Assembly: GCA_019914945.1 (NCBI GenBank)
Contig: CM034110.1
Location: 6,713,808 to 6,777,807, forward strand
From: Typha latifolia
Lineage: Eukaryota; Streptophyta; Magnoliopsida; Poales; Typhaceae
Direction of reading: 5' to 3'
Length of the DNA: 64,000 bases
How positions within the stretch are numbered: position 1 is the first letter of the stretch; the number at the start of each line of letters is the position of its first letter. Made by a program: the position numbers and the translations under genes. This document shows positions 1-12,379 of this stretch, in pieces. The notes below the pieces were generated by a model that worked only from the letters and a program-made list of their open reading frames with translations, did no database searches and was not told the DNA's origin.

Positions 1-181
1 TGACTGAGTAGTAGATATATAGTAGCATAATTTAAAAAGAAACAATGTCAAAATAGCATCAATATACCATGCCACTGAACTCAGTTGAACAGCAGTTGGC
101 TCAGATTCTTGCAGTTTCATAACACAAAACCCAAAGAGAGGAATAGGATATGTAAACTATGGGGAAAGAAAAAAAATATAC

Positions 182-3100
182 CTGCTCAGGCTTGATGCCA
201 CAAGCCTCACGAGTTGCCTTTTCCAAATAATCCCTAGCAATATGCATTTTCTCATCAGTAATATAGCCAGCAAGAGCAATGACCTCCATCCTATCCAGGA
301 GAGGATTTGGTATCATCTCAATAACATTTGCTGTGCAGACAAAAAGAACCTGTATTCATGATTCAGAAAATGTGTCAATAGCATCTAAAGAGTAAAATTA
401 TTACAGCTGTACACAACAGTCAATTTCAACCTTTGATAATGGCACATTTTACATAATATGGCAATAAAAAAAAAGAAAAGCATATAGTAAACTGCACACC
501 AGTATTACACTAAAGAGAATATCATGCTTACAAAAATTTTCTCCAACATACATAAGTTGAAAACAATTCATTCTGTGAAACAGTTCATGGAGAAACATTC
601 AACTCCATTGAGCTATCTACACCCACCAATGAGCAACAAGCACATTGGCATAAGCGTATATGGTATCTATGGTTACTTGAAAGGGGTAAGAGACATTGTA
701 TGTCCCACTCAATTGATGTCAGCTTACGAAATAATTTTCTTCAATTTGTCTATACTCCCATTCTCTACAAATTTCATATGCTCTTTATCATCCAACATCA
801 GTTATATCTTCTTCAATGATTATCAAGTCTTTCATTTTAGACACAATACTTTCTGATATACTGGTAACAATATCCGAGCATAGAGAGAATATATAAATCA
901 AAACTGAAGCTTAACCTATAAAATTGCTTACAGGCTCAATTCTATCAATATCAGACCAACAGGAACTAATTGTCCAGACAGCACCATTGTCAAAACAATT
1001 GTCAAATAAAGAATGTCATCACCAGCTTCTTCTCAGAAAACAAAAGCTTAGCCTTTGTTTGTCACCCTTGTAATTTGTTTTGCAATCAATAGTCTATCTA
1101 ATTAGGAACACCATATAATACATAACAAGCTTCAAGCTGTAAGCCTGTAACTTTTATTTGATAATACATTATTATTTTAAAGCTTCTTCTGGTGATCTTA
1201 AACTGTCCAAAATAAAAGGGTTGTGATTTAGCACCCCAAGGAAACAAAGCAAGTAGCTAGGAAAAAAGTTTCTGTAGAAGGATTTCAAACCATTAAACAA
1301 AATGTAATAGCTCTACTTTTGATTATCAATATATATCCTGGCAGCTATAGGATGCTAGGTATTCATCCACTGCAGTGATTATCCTCAATGAACTTCATTC
1401 AACATTAAACTTCCTAAAAGGTCATCTACACATTAGCACTTGATGTTATAGACTAATTTAAGAGATCGCTGGCACTGACAAGTAAAAACATTTTTAATAA
1501 AAGAAGCAGAGCAGCTCTAATGTCATACGCAAACAATTACTCACCTTAGAAAGGTCGATTGGAACATCAAGATAATGGTCAAGGAAATTTGCATTCTGCT
1601 CAGGGTCTAGAAGCTCTAACAAAGCACTTGCTGGATCACCAGCATGCCCCCTTCCTAACTGTTTCAACATTTATTACCAAAGATGTCATCTCGTGAGTAT
1701 ATTATGCAACAAAATTTACTGCATGATATGCTAATCTGATGGTAACAAAAATAATACCTTGTCAATCTCATCAATAAGAACTAGAGGGTTAGCTGTTCCG
1801 ACATTCTTCAGACATTGCACCATCTTTCCAGGCATTGCACCAATATATGTACGACGGTGACCCTGTCGAAAATCAAACAGAAGTGATGATATTTATAGTA
1901 TGCTGCAAACTTAGAAGTAGTAGAACCCATCAGATGAATTTCCTCATTAATGCAAGGTTAGTATTATACCTTTATTTCAGCAACATCAGCCAAGCCTCCA
2001 ACTGAAAATCTGTAAAATTTCCTGTCTAGCGCACGTGCAATAGAGCGACCAATGCTGGTTTTGCCAACTCCAGGAGGCCCCGAGAGACATATAATTTTTC
2101 CTGCAACAGAATAACAACAGAGGAACTTCATAACTAAAATGAACTAGGTTGGCAATAAAATGTCAAAAACCATTGCATACATGTTAAGAGCTTCCCTCAG
2201 CAATTATGTAATTTTGCGAACTCGTTCTACAACCAAGGAAAATACATCAAGAATATTAACAGGAAAATTGCTATTCAAGAGTTAAATAAATAATCTGGGA
2301 TGTGTCTTAAATAGAGGGAATCTCCTTTCAGGAGTGGAACATATTATAATCCTATTATATGTTAGGAAAGAATTTTAAATTTTTATCCAGTCTCCAACGA
2401 ATATGAAGACCAACCATCTGAGGCAGGGTGAATTTTTAATATTTAGTATGACATGGTGGCACAACATGTTAAATATGTTTGTCCACACTATAAATCGGTA
2501 ACTCTGAATTCTCATGTGCTATACATAATATTAGAAGTTAGATGCGAGATCTCAAATATATGAACACTTTAAGCTAGGGGATGTTCTAGCATGTCCACAG
2601 GGAAGAGCATAGCATCTCAATAGGGAAAATGGTAAATGAAATAATAGTAAGTGATCGGATCAAGGCAATAGGTGTCGAAGTTATTGTTCTAATGGGGTGA
2701 CAAAAAAATCAGTTCGTCTTTGTTTGATTGAGTAAATAATAAGAGATGGATTTGTGCTGGAGTAAGTTTATACGGGAAGCTTTGAGACTAGCTTCTGCTA
2801 TTTCCACAAGATTTGTCAAACCTTCTATCATCAAGATAACGGTATAAGTTGGCCCTGCTAACAATGGACCGACAATATTACTATCCACTATCACCCATCA
2901 CTGACAAGAATATATATTCGTGATGCATGGAAAGAATGATTCAGAAGTAGAAGGCCCAAGTAGCACCTCTCCAGGAACTGTTAATAAAGCATGTTGGTAA
3001 ATACTGTTATAGTTACTATACTTATATAGAAAGTTCAGAATAATTATGATAGCAAATATCAACTAACATAACTGCCAAATCAAAGCAAGGATAGACTTGC

Positions 3101-6100
3101 CTTGGGATATTCCTCTTAGTTTTCCAACAGCTATAAATTCCAATATCCTCTCCTTCACGTCGGATAAACCATAATGGTCTTCATCCAAAATTTGTTGAGC
3201 ATGATTGACATCAAAGTTTTCTTCACTGAAGAATTATAAAAAAATAAAAAGAGGAGCATAAGTTTCTCCATTTGTCCAAGAACCAAAATATATTCCACCA
3301 ATGAAGCAATAGAGAAGTTAAAGATAATCCAAAGTACTATAATATTGTCTCTGTGACAGTATTTCAGAAGCAAAAAAGGAAAGAAACTACTAAAAAACTA
3401 ATTAAAGAAATATTCCGTCCACCAATTAATAGGTAACTACTATAGGTAATGCAGACCCTGGACAAATTTACAGCTATTTTTTTTCTACACAATTTATTTT
3501 GCTACATAGAATCTGCAAAAAGTGAAGTGAACTTCTAAGATAGGTTTCAAAATGTACAACTACCAACAGTGAGAGAGATTTGGTCATGGAATAACAAAGT
3601 TCAGCAACTAAAGAATAGGGTCCAACTGAAATGAAGATATTCACGCAATGTCAAATGCAACAATTATAGGAGGTAATAGTCATATTTATGCAAGTCATAG
3701 AGGAAGGATATTAGTAGGTATGACAAAATAAATAATAATATGGCCAAAGAAAACCAAGTTAACAGATACAGAACATCTGAAACAGATTTTATCATTTTAA
3801 GCTATAGCACAAAGCAACAGGAAGAGAACTAAAACATGAAATGCTGCTATCAAGTTGATGGTCATGCACAAGTTATAAAATGGTATCATGTATGCTCCGC
3901 AAGGAAACTGATGAAAGGTCACAAATATAAGAACAAGGATATGCACTCTTAAAAGATAAATATGCCTGCAAAGAACAAAACAACCAGAAAAAAGAAGTAA
4001 AAGACTAGGCATACAAATAATACAGATAAAGGTCACATACACACCAAAAAAAAAATTAAAAAAAAAATATTCACCACTAGGTGATAGAAGATAAATTTGA
4101 CAAGATCATAAGCCAGAATATAAACCCATCTCTCAAGAGTTTAGTATCAATTCACTTGAAAAAAGTCTATAAGAAGATGGTGGTTTGAAACCTGTAGTTT
4201 CCCCAGGGCAATGAAGTCAGCCAATCAAGATAATTCCGAGTTACATTGAACTCGCTAGAACTGGCTTCCAGCAGCTGCAGCTTTGTGAGCTCTTCTTCTA
4301 TAACTTGCATGACATGAGGAGGACATTTCTCCTTATTTGGTTCAATTCTTTCCCTAAATTTTGCTATGTCACAGAATAAACAAATTATGTAACAATTAGC
4401 TTTATCCATTTGAAATTTTGAATAATGTAGTGAATATGTAATTCTGTTCTCTTAATATATATGTAATTCTCAATTCAATGATGTTGATTATTCAAAACTA
4501 ACCAGAGAGGGCTGTTTTGTCATCAGTCTCCAAGCCAAGCTCCTGCATCATGACAACTGATTTTGATGATAATGCAATGGAAGAGCAACCTTTCCAATCA
4601 AATTTATAAAACAATTTACACTGATGCAGATCAGGATACATGCCATCATGCAATTACGAGGTAGAAGTTCGAGGATTGCCCATATCTAATGCATACCTTC
4701 ATTTTATCATCCTCTCATAAACGTTAAAGTAACAACCTTAGAAAGAAAACTAACTTACCTTCTTTATCGCTTTGAGTTGCTCATTCAACAAATAGCGCCG
4801 CTGCTCACCGCTTATTTTTTCTTCTATTGCCTTTGCGATTGATTCCTAAGACAGAATCTCACAGAGATTAGGCATAGTTCCAATTAATATGCAAATAAGG
4901 GGGGGAAAAAAAGAAACAGAAGTGGCTATACCAACCTGTATCTTACTGATCTCCATCTCTTTCTTCACTAGTTCTAGAGTTAGTTTCAACCGTTTGTACA
5001 CCTGGCAAAAATGACAATGATAAGAACATTTTGCCTTAAATGCTAAAACCTTAAAACTGACTTAAGAAGATAATAAATGATCTAATTTTGTAATAATCAT
5101 TTATATATATACAAACAGCGAAATAAATTACTAAGTCCATTTAGCCATCTTACTGTTGGGTTTGGATAGGTCAATTTGGCTGCTAATGTTATACCCATAT
5201 TGGATCCATTATAACTTTCTTACATGAGGTCATTGGCTTCTAAAATTTTCATGTATGGAAACCACTTACACCACCTGATTAACTTCAAGATCACAGCAGT
5301 TAATCTTTACAAGTCTGACTCTAAACAGCAAAATGAAATATTGAGACCATGTATGAAATCCCAGGGTGGACTCACTGATAATAACAACATTCTGCTCAAG
5401 CTTAACAATAATTAACAATTTAAGTTATAATCTCCTTTAGAAGGGTCGATCAAAGCTTAAACTTGTTGATTACAACTATCTCTTGTACTGAGTGTGACAA
5501 TACAGATGAAAAAAGTGAAATGCCTTCTTTACGGAAACATGGATAATTCCATACTCTTGCCCTATCTATTATATCGGATACGATACTCATCGGATACATA
5601 TCGAATATTTCCTTACATATCCGAATTTCTAAAAATAAAATTAATATTGTGGATACTTCCGAGATTCCTGTCAATATGAGTCAAGAAGACTATTACTTTT
5701 GATTTCCTCTCGGATTTAAAAAGTTTCTCTTTGTGAAAAGATTGAGTTCACTGGTTTATTTTATGATCCATGTTAGAAAATCACGTTACAATGATCAATT
5801 TCTCAACTCATAAATTGAATTTGCTTATTTATCTTACATCTTAGTTAGTAATATATATGTAATGTAGTAGTTCTTTATTACGAATGGTAGTTATTTGGAG
5901 AAATTGCACTTTATCTTCCCATGGCTTGGCTTAATTTCACAAACGAACATGTACTTGTAACTTAAACACTTAACTCCCCTGCGATCTTAACTAAAGAGCA
6001 ACTGTTATTCTCTTCATCATATTTAACGAAATTAAAGGTCTAATTTAAAGATCTTCATTATAGATAAAGTTATGAGGATTGAACAAGTTTTCCAACATAT

Positions 6101-9100
6101 CTCAAATATACGATTGGATTCCAAATGATAAAAATATAACAAATATGTTGAACAGATGTATATTTTATATATTTGTCATCTAAAATTTGATTTGTATTAT
6201 TTTTAAATGCATTGAAAAACCTATCAAATCCTCCACAACTTTGTCTCTAATAAGGATGTTCAAATTTGACTTGTGTTTGATCAATTATGATGAATATAAT
6301 AACGGTTGCATTTTAATCAAGACCACATGAGAATTAAGAGTTTAAATTAAAGGTATACAAGGATTTTGTGGAACTAAGACATAAATATATATACATATCT
6401 AAGCTACGTAACATAGGCATATTATATCCTTAGTTTTCAAGAATTATTGTATTTACGTATCTTTATTGTATGTGTCCATATCACATGTCTGTATTCATGC
6501 TTCATAGCAGGTGTGTTTCCATGAACAATTCGAGAATTAGATGTTTTCAGATGTGGGATACTATATTCTATTTCCTTCTGGAACAAATGTGTATCAGAAA
6601 GGCAAATAGGCAACCGACTTGATTTAAATTGAAAAAATTCAGAAGAAGGCAAATTCAAAAGACATCAGAAAATGTATTATTTGCAGGGTAAATTATTAAC
6701 AATTTGTATTCTTGTCTTAAGAGTTAAGATAATTCATTGACCTTTATGCATGCTGATATAGATAGAAAAGATGATAGACTATATGAGTAGCAACAAGCAA
6801 ATAAATCCCTTCTGATAGCTCAACCATGCTACAACATGTAAGGAAGATATATAATCTACTTTGGATATTTTCTATTATATTTTTGATAAGTAATATGAAC
6901 AAATGTATCTTTCCTTTTCAAACCCAACATTTAAAGAAGAGTAAGATCCAAGAGCCCAAGTAATGTGTGATACAAATTCCAATACATAACACATGATAAC
7001 AACTCAGGAGGCTACTACTCCACCATAAATTTTAATTGGATTATCCAACCTAATTTAGCCAAGCAAGGATAACATGTTGCAGTAGTTCATGAAAATAGAG
7101 AGAGATTTGTGAAAACTACAATGGAGCCAGACTGGCTTATTCTAGATAAGATTTCTTACATCGAGTTCTTCAAGAACTTGTTGGCAGAGTAACTTGTTAG
7201 CACCAGATATAGCAGCGCCAAAATCTGCTAGCCTTGGATAATTAAAATCACCAATATGCTGTAATTTCCAAGAAAAATGTACTGTTAGTAAAAAGTCTAG
7301 GGGCTAAAAAGCAGTTGAAACTATACACTAGTAGAACTACAAAAAGTTCAAATAGAAGTTGGCACCCAAGAAAAATAAGATAAATATAACGTGCATACTG
7401 AGAGAACAATAATAGCAAGTAATCCTTATCCAATAAACCATAGAATTAAGAAACATGAACTTCTTTTATACCACCAAGTGGTGCACAGCTATTCAGAATA
7501 AACTGACCATAGAGTCGCACAAATAAATGATCTATTAACAACTTTACCAAATATGAACTACAGAAAAGGTAAGCAGAAGCATTACCTATAGCCTATCACC
7601 ATTTAACTAGTATCTAGCAATTTTAGTAAGATTTCTCAAAAATGCCGGGATAAAAGAAGTTAGTTAAATTATCTTTTTTTATTGACAAAAAGAGGACAGT
7701 TAATGTGATATTTTTTCACCTGGCAAAACAAAATCATACGGACTAACTTTCAATACTTTACAAAAGAAATGAAAAAGAAAATTACCTGTGTATATGTTTG
7801 AACATGATCTCTCCAAAGAGAACTAGTCTTCAGAACATCTCTCAAGGTTGATATAACTTCAAAAGAAGTTGCCTTGATTACATCATCATCCTTATTGTAA
7901 GGCTTTTCCTGCAAAGTAAGCAGTATGAGTTAAGCCGACACAAGCAACTTTCCAGAATAGGCATCGAAGGGCACTCTTATAGACCCTAAAATGATTATGT
8001 ATTTAGCTAACAATATCAACAGTCACAGTCCAGTTCTACGGAGTAGAAGTGCCAACATACAGCAGGAAAGTTTGTCCATTATCACATTTTACTCTAGCAT
8101 CCAGCTCACAGTAGACATGACTTCATTGAGTCACAAAAAGAACAGCAGAGGAATTAAAAAGGGAACAAAAATGCTGGTACTAAAATAATAACCAAAAATT
8201 AAGCATCAACTTAATAGGGAAATAGCTGCCAAATTAGAAATTTATTGTGTCTTGCTACATAGAAGCACATGAAAGTGTTAGAATATAAATTATAAAAAAT
8301 GTTATCTAGTAGCTTAAATTTCTAGAATAGTTGGTAAGTTAACATAGTACCAAAGCAAAGATTCTAAGTTAGGAAACTGCTAGGCCCATCTTTCATTTAA
8401 TTATAGAATTTTCAATCCATTAAAATGTCAACCCAAAAGTGGGGAGGAGTGTTAGAATATAAAAATATTTTTTGCTGGCTTATTGGAGGGGAGCTTATGG
8501 GTTACTTTGAGAAGAAAAGTTCCAATACGGCCTGGTGGCAGGAACAATTGCAAATCTATTGCAAGGTTTGAGGATATAGAAGCATAATGACTTTTCAAGC
8601 ATAGCACACGTTAATCTTCAGCTACGACATGGAGTTATAGTTGTTCCAACTTCCAACTTGAAAAGGGGAAAAGGGTTGTCACTTGTCAGAATAAACTAGA
8701 GATCAAATCATGAAATCTCCCACTCATAATAAAATTAAGCAGAATAAATCTTTGACATGGAAAGAAGCCAATAAATAGAGAAAGCAACGGAAGAAAACTG
8801 TGGAATAAAGTTTCATATAATTAATGAAAGGATAATGCTTCGTATGGTCATGATGAAAAGGAAGACTGATGAAATAGAGGAAATGGTACCTTTAGGTGGT
8901 CGACTTTCACAGTAAGTGGATCCTCCTCAACCTGTGAAATGTAGGTTGCTATATAAATCCCTTCATGGATACACAGAATCAAAATGAAAGCTGCTAAGTC
9001 TCTTAAACAATAATATACCATCTCAGTAATCCGAAGGCGTCGATGACCAATGAGAACTACCTGATCCCCTTGTATACTGGTTATCTATAAGAACAAGTGC

Positions 9101-12007
9101 TAGATAGCAAAAACATTAGAGAATGATCTAAAAAATTTCCATAATATATGATTGGAAGGACACTATACATAGTTGGACCCAAAAGAAAAGAGATACCTGG
9201 GCGAGCGTACCAACTTCATGAAGGCGCTTGAACAGTTCTTTTCCTTTTAGATCATAAATGCCCTTTTCTGTTTCTGAACCAGATGCAACATTTGGATCAG
9301 TCCCTGCCTCATCTTTAAGAAGAAAAGCACCTGCATATGGAATCGATCTTTTACGGTTCTCCACTAAAGCTGCTAACAACTTGGGATCCTGCAAACAAGT
9401 TTATAGTTTTTCTTGTGACATACTTTTACAAATTTTCTATCACATGCTAGATTTCCTCAATATCTAGAAAAAAAAGTTACTAGAGAGACCAGACAAGGTA
9501 AATAATATAGTCAAGATAAATTAATTTAAGACTCCAAAAAGATGATTTAAACATTGCCAACTAGAAGAATATTTGATGTAAATATGAGCTCTTACAGACC
9601 ACTAGATAATAATTCACTTGGAAAAGCCTAAAGATTTGTCTCAACAATTTTAGAATCACTTAAAAGTTAAAATTTTTCTTTCCTACTCATTATTCACAAC
9701 ATTTTCATCTTTAGCATGTAAGGAATAAACCGCCACTTTTTGTAAATTCTGGTACAGGAGAGGCTTGACTATCATCCAAGTTATTCAATTCTTCAAGATG
9801 TGAGGTTACCTGCAGAAAATGCAAATCATTATTGTCGTCCCCCTCTATATTCTAGTAGATGCTGCAACTTTGACACTTTTTTCCAGTGTCCCAGCAGCTA
9901 AACCTAGTAACCTACCATCATTTTCTCATCAAAAGTCATATTCATGTCTGGACTCCTATATCGCCCTCTATCAGGATCCTAAAAGAACATGCCTTGGCCC
10001 CAAAGAAATTAACAATCTAAGCACATCTTTCAGTTCATGAACCCTACTCATATTAATCAATATGCCCTCTTTCAACTCTGGATTCAAATTTCCTCACAGT
10101 ATTTTGATTGATCCAGAGTTTAAATATTTGATTGCACCAACTTCAACACTTTCTTCAGTATTCTTACTGTTGAACCTACCACTGATCTCCCAAGGAAAAG
10201 CCGCATTCATGCTCGGACTCTCTTTATCAGCCTCCAAAGATCATAACCGTAAAAAAATATAATTAACTTGTTCAGAGAACTGAACCATAATCCAGAACAG
10301 GAACCTAGAATTTGTGCAGCAAAGCAGTCGTGTCAAAAAAGTAATTCTAGCTAACTCCTGAAACCTTGCAATTTCCACTGCAAACCATATGATAAAGTAA
10401 TCGATTGTTAAGGAATGAAAGCATTATGGATAACTTAGGAATCACATAATAAAAAGCATTGAAATGTGAATACTGATAAACTAGAGCCTTCAATAAAACA
10501 ATCAATAAAATTTTAAAAAAAATGATCATCTTTTAAGTCCAACAAATATAAGAAAACATACCTTCACATATATTGGCATGTAAAAGCCAGGAAACAAAGG
10601 TCTATGGGGCAATGGCAATGCTATAACCTGTCACAAAGCAAAGAAAAAAAAGGAAAATAATGTGAAAACAAGCACCTTGATTGAAAGAATGATGTTCATA
10701 ATTATCTAACTTGTGAAATATATATATTAATAAAAGATGACAGTGAACTACTACTGCAATTTGGTAACGAGTAGGAAAACATTCTATGGAAATTGTTGAG
10801 ACAATTAAACAGGTCAAGTAAAATCATAGCTTGAGGACTCTAAAAAGGTGCAGAAAAAAAAAGATTATTTTTCTTTCTTGGGCTATTTGAGTTGAACTTT
10901 AAGGCTTATTTGGATAGACAAAATTCCAACAGGAATATGTGGGAATTACCCTTAGAAAAATCCAAAGGAATAGGAAATATTTCCTAAGTGAGTGTTTCCA
11001 AAGCATTTTCTAAGGAAATTTTTCCATGGGAAATAGCTCTTCCCTACACTCTCCTCTCCCTTCCCCCTTCCCCCTTCTCCGTCTCTCCCTCTCCCTCCCT
11101 CTCTCACCAGACACTCCTTTTCTTCTCCACCCACCATCACCACCTGCACCTCCTCCCCTTCCCAACTCCTCCTCCATCTCTCTATTATTTCCCTCTAAAT
11201 TTCATACGATATTCAAACAAGAAAAAGTAAATCAATCCGAAGGAAAAAAAAATTGCATGAGATTCTTTATTTGCAGCTTTGAATTCCTACCTGTTAAGAT
11301 TCCTACAGGGAATTTTGCCAAAGTACCCAAACAAGTCCTTAATAAGTTATTTCTTTTCCTCTGAACATTGGTGATTACATTCATAATTTCTCTTGAACAA
11401 TCTTTTGCGACCCCAGGAATGGAAAATAGAATCAAAATTTGACCTAAATAAGATGTACAAATCATCTGTATCACGATGATTCCTTATTGTTTCACAATAG
11501 AGATAACTTGTAAGCAACATGGAACTACACTTTTGCCCAATGGACATATAACTCCAGTAACACCACCAACCTCATAAATCTTAATCAAATCAAACTATGC
11601 AAAGAGAAATACTAAAATTCCCAATGTCACACTCACAACCTCAAACAAAGTTTCGATCTCTATGAAAGAAAACTGACCGACAAATAATCTTCCGGTCGGG
11701 GATTAGTGGAAACGATCGCGGAAGAGGCCTTCGACTCGGACTCTTCTACGCCGCCACCTTCGGCGGCGGTTTCCGCTTCCTCCACCGCCTTCGCCTCCCT
11801 GGGCGGGTCCGAACCATCGCCGGATTCCGAACAGAAGAAAACCCTCTTCCCAAAAACCGACACATAGCCGTTCGATCCCCTCAAAGAACCCAAAACTCGC
11901 AGCAAAGGGGATCTCCCATCTCCCCCATTGCAGAACCTCGACGGAAATCTCGACGACCGGGTCTGGAAACGGCCCTGGGCGCACGAAGCCGAGAGAATCT
12001 TGAGCAT
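182..12007 (-). CDS. LON1: Lon protease homolog, mitochondrial (5' part, runs off left edge)
   Basis: ATP-dependent Lon serine protease of the mitochondrial matrix, which degrades damaged proteins. Sixteen coding exons (minus): 12007-11678, 10627-10562, 9388-9197, 9084-9019, 8931-8890, 7908-7786, 7258-7160, 5001-4936, 4845-4759, 4542-4503, 4363-4192, 3225-3101, 2100-1970, 1862-1758, 1658-1545, 349-182. They give 642 residues without a stop. The start at 12007 is the only in-frame ATG of exon 1. Residues 1 to about 100 are a basic, low-complexity mitochondrial presequence; residues 105-330 match the Lon substrate-binding domain; the AAA+ module has Walker A GPPGVGKT (477-484) and Walker B LVLIDEID. 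The C-terminal protease domain with the Ser-Lys dyad lies beyond position 1. Intron 12 uses a GC donor. TGGGCT/TGGGCC motifs lie about 330-360 bp upstream of the ATG. The family identity is clear; exons left of 182 are not in the window. Confidence 0.95.
10903..11338. mobile_element. Tourist-like MITE in LON1 intron 1
   Basis: A 436-bp element. Its ends, GGCTTATTTGG on the left and CCAAACAAGTCC on the right, are imperfect inverted repeats that continue inward to a shared CAAAATTCC. TTAA flanks both ends (10899-10902 and 11339-11342), which fits a 3-4 bp target duplication of the TTA/TAA type used by PIF/Harbinger-derived MITEs. The interior has no coding capacity; 11037-11190 is strongly CT-rich on the plus strand. 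It sits in intron 1 of LON1 and does not disturb either splice site. Superfamily assignment is inferred from the ends and target site only. Confidence 0.6.
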
Positions 12008-12333
12008 GGAGTACGGGAGATCGAAAGAAACCAGCAAAAAGATCGAATTTTTCGAAGGTTCGCCGGTTTCTTGCGCCGGAATTCTTCAGCTATCTATAGG
12101 TTTCGCGCGAGGGAGAGAGAAAAAAAGAAAAAGGCGAGAAGGCCAAACCAAAACCCCTTCAAAACCCTCGAGTTTCGCCGACTTGGGAAGGCATTCTAGC
12201 TCTACAAAAAGAGCAAGGAATCCACCACAAGTTGTCCACGTGGTGCGGCCTCATTGGCTAACTAGTGAAAGTGCGCTCGGACTGGGGGGTAGCAAATTCC
12301 TACAAGCTATCTTGTGCCCAAAATTTATAAAAT

Positions 12334-12366
12334 TGGGCTGGGCTAATATTTTATGAATAATGGGCC
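12334..12366. promoter_or_regulatory. Cluster of site II-type TGGGCY motifs upstream of LON1
   Basis: Two overlapping TGGGCT motifs (12334-12339 and 12339-12344) and one TGGGCC (12361-12366) lie 330-360 bp upstream of the LON1 start codon. TGGGCY (site II) elements are known from promoters of plant nuclear genes for mitochondrial and ribosomal proteins. Function here is inferred from motif and position. Confidence 0.4.
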
Positions 12367-12379
12367 AATTTTTTTACGA

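Noticed and set aside
524..856. A 110-codon plus-strand frame
   Set aside because: It lies in a LON1 intron, is AT-driven in composition and resembles no family.
11026..11364. A 112-codon plus-strand frame rich in Ser, Leu and Pro
   Set aside because: It is explained by the CT-rich core of the MITE in LON1 intron 1.
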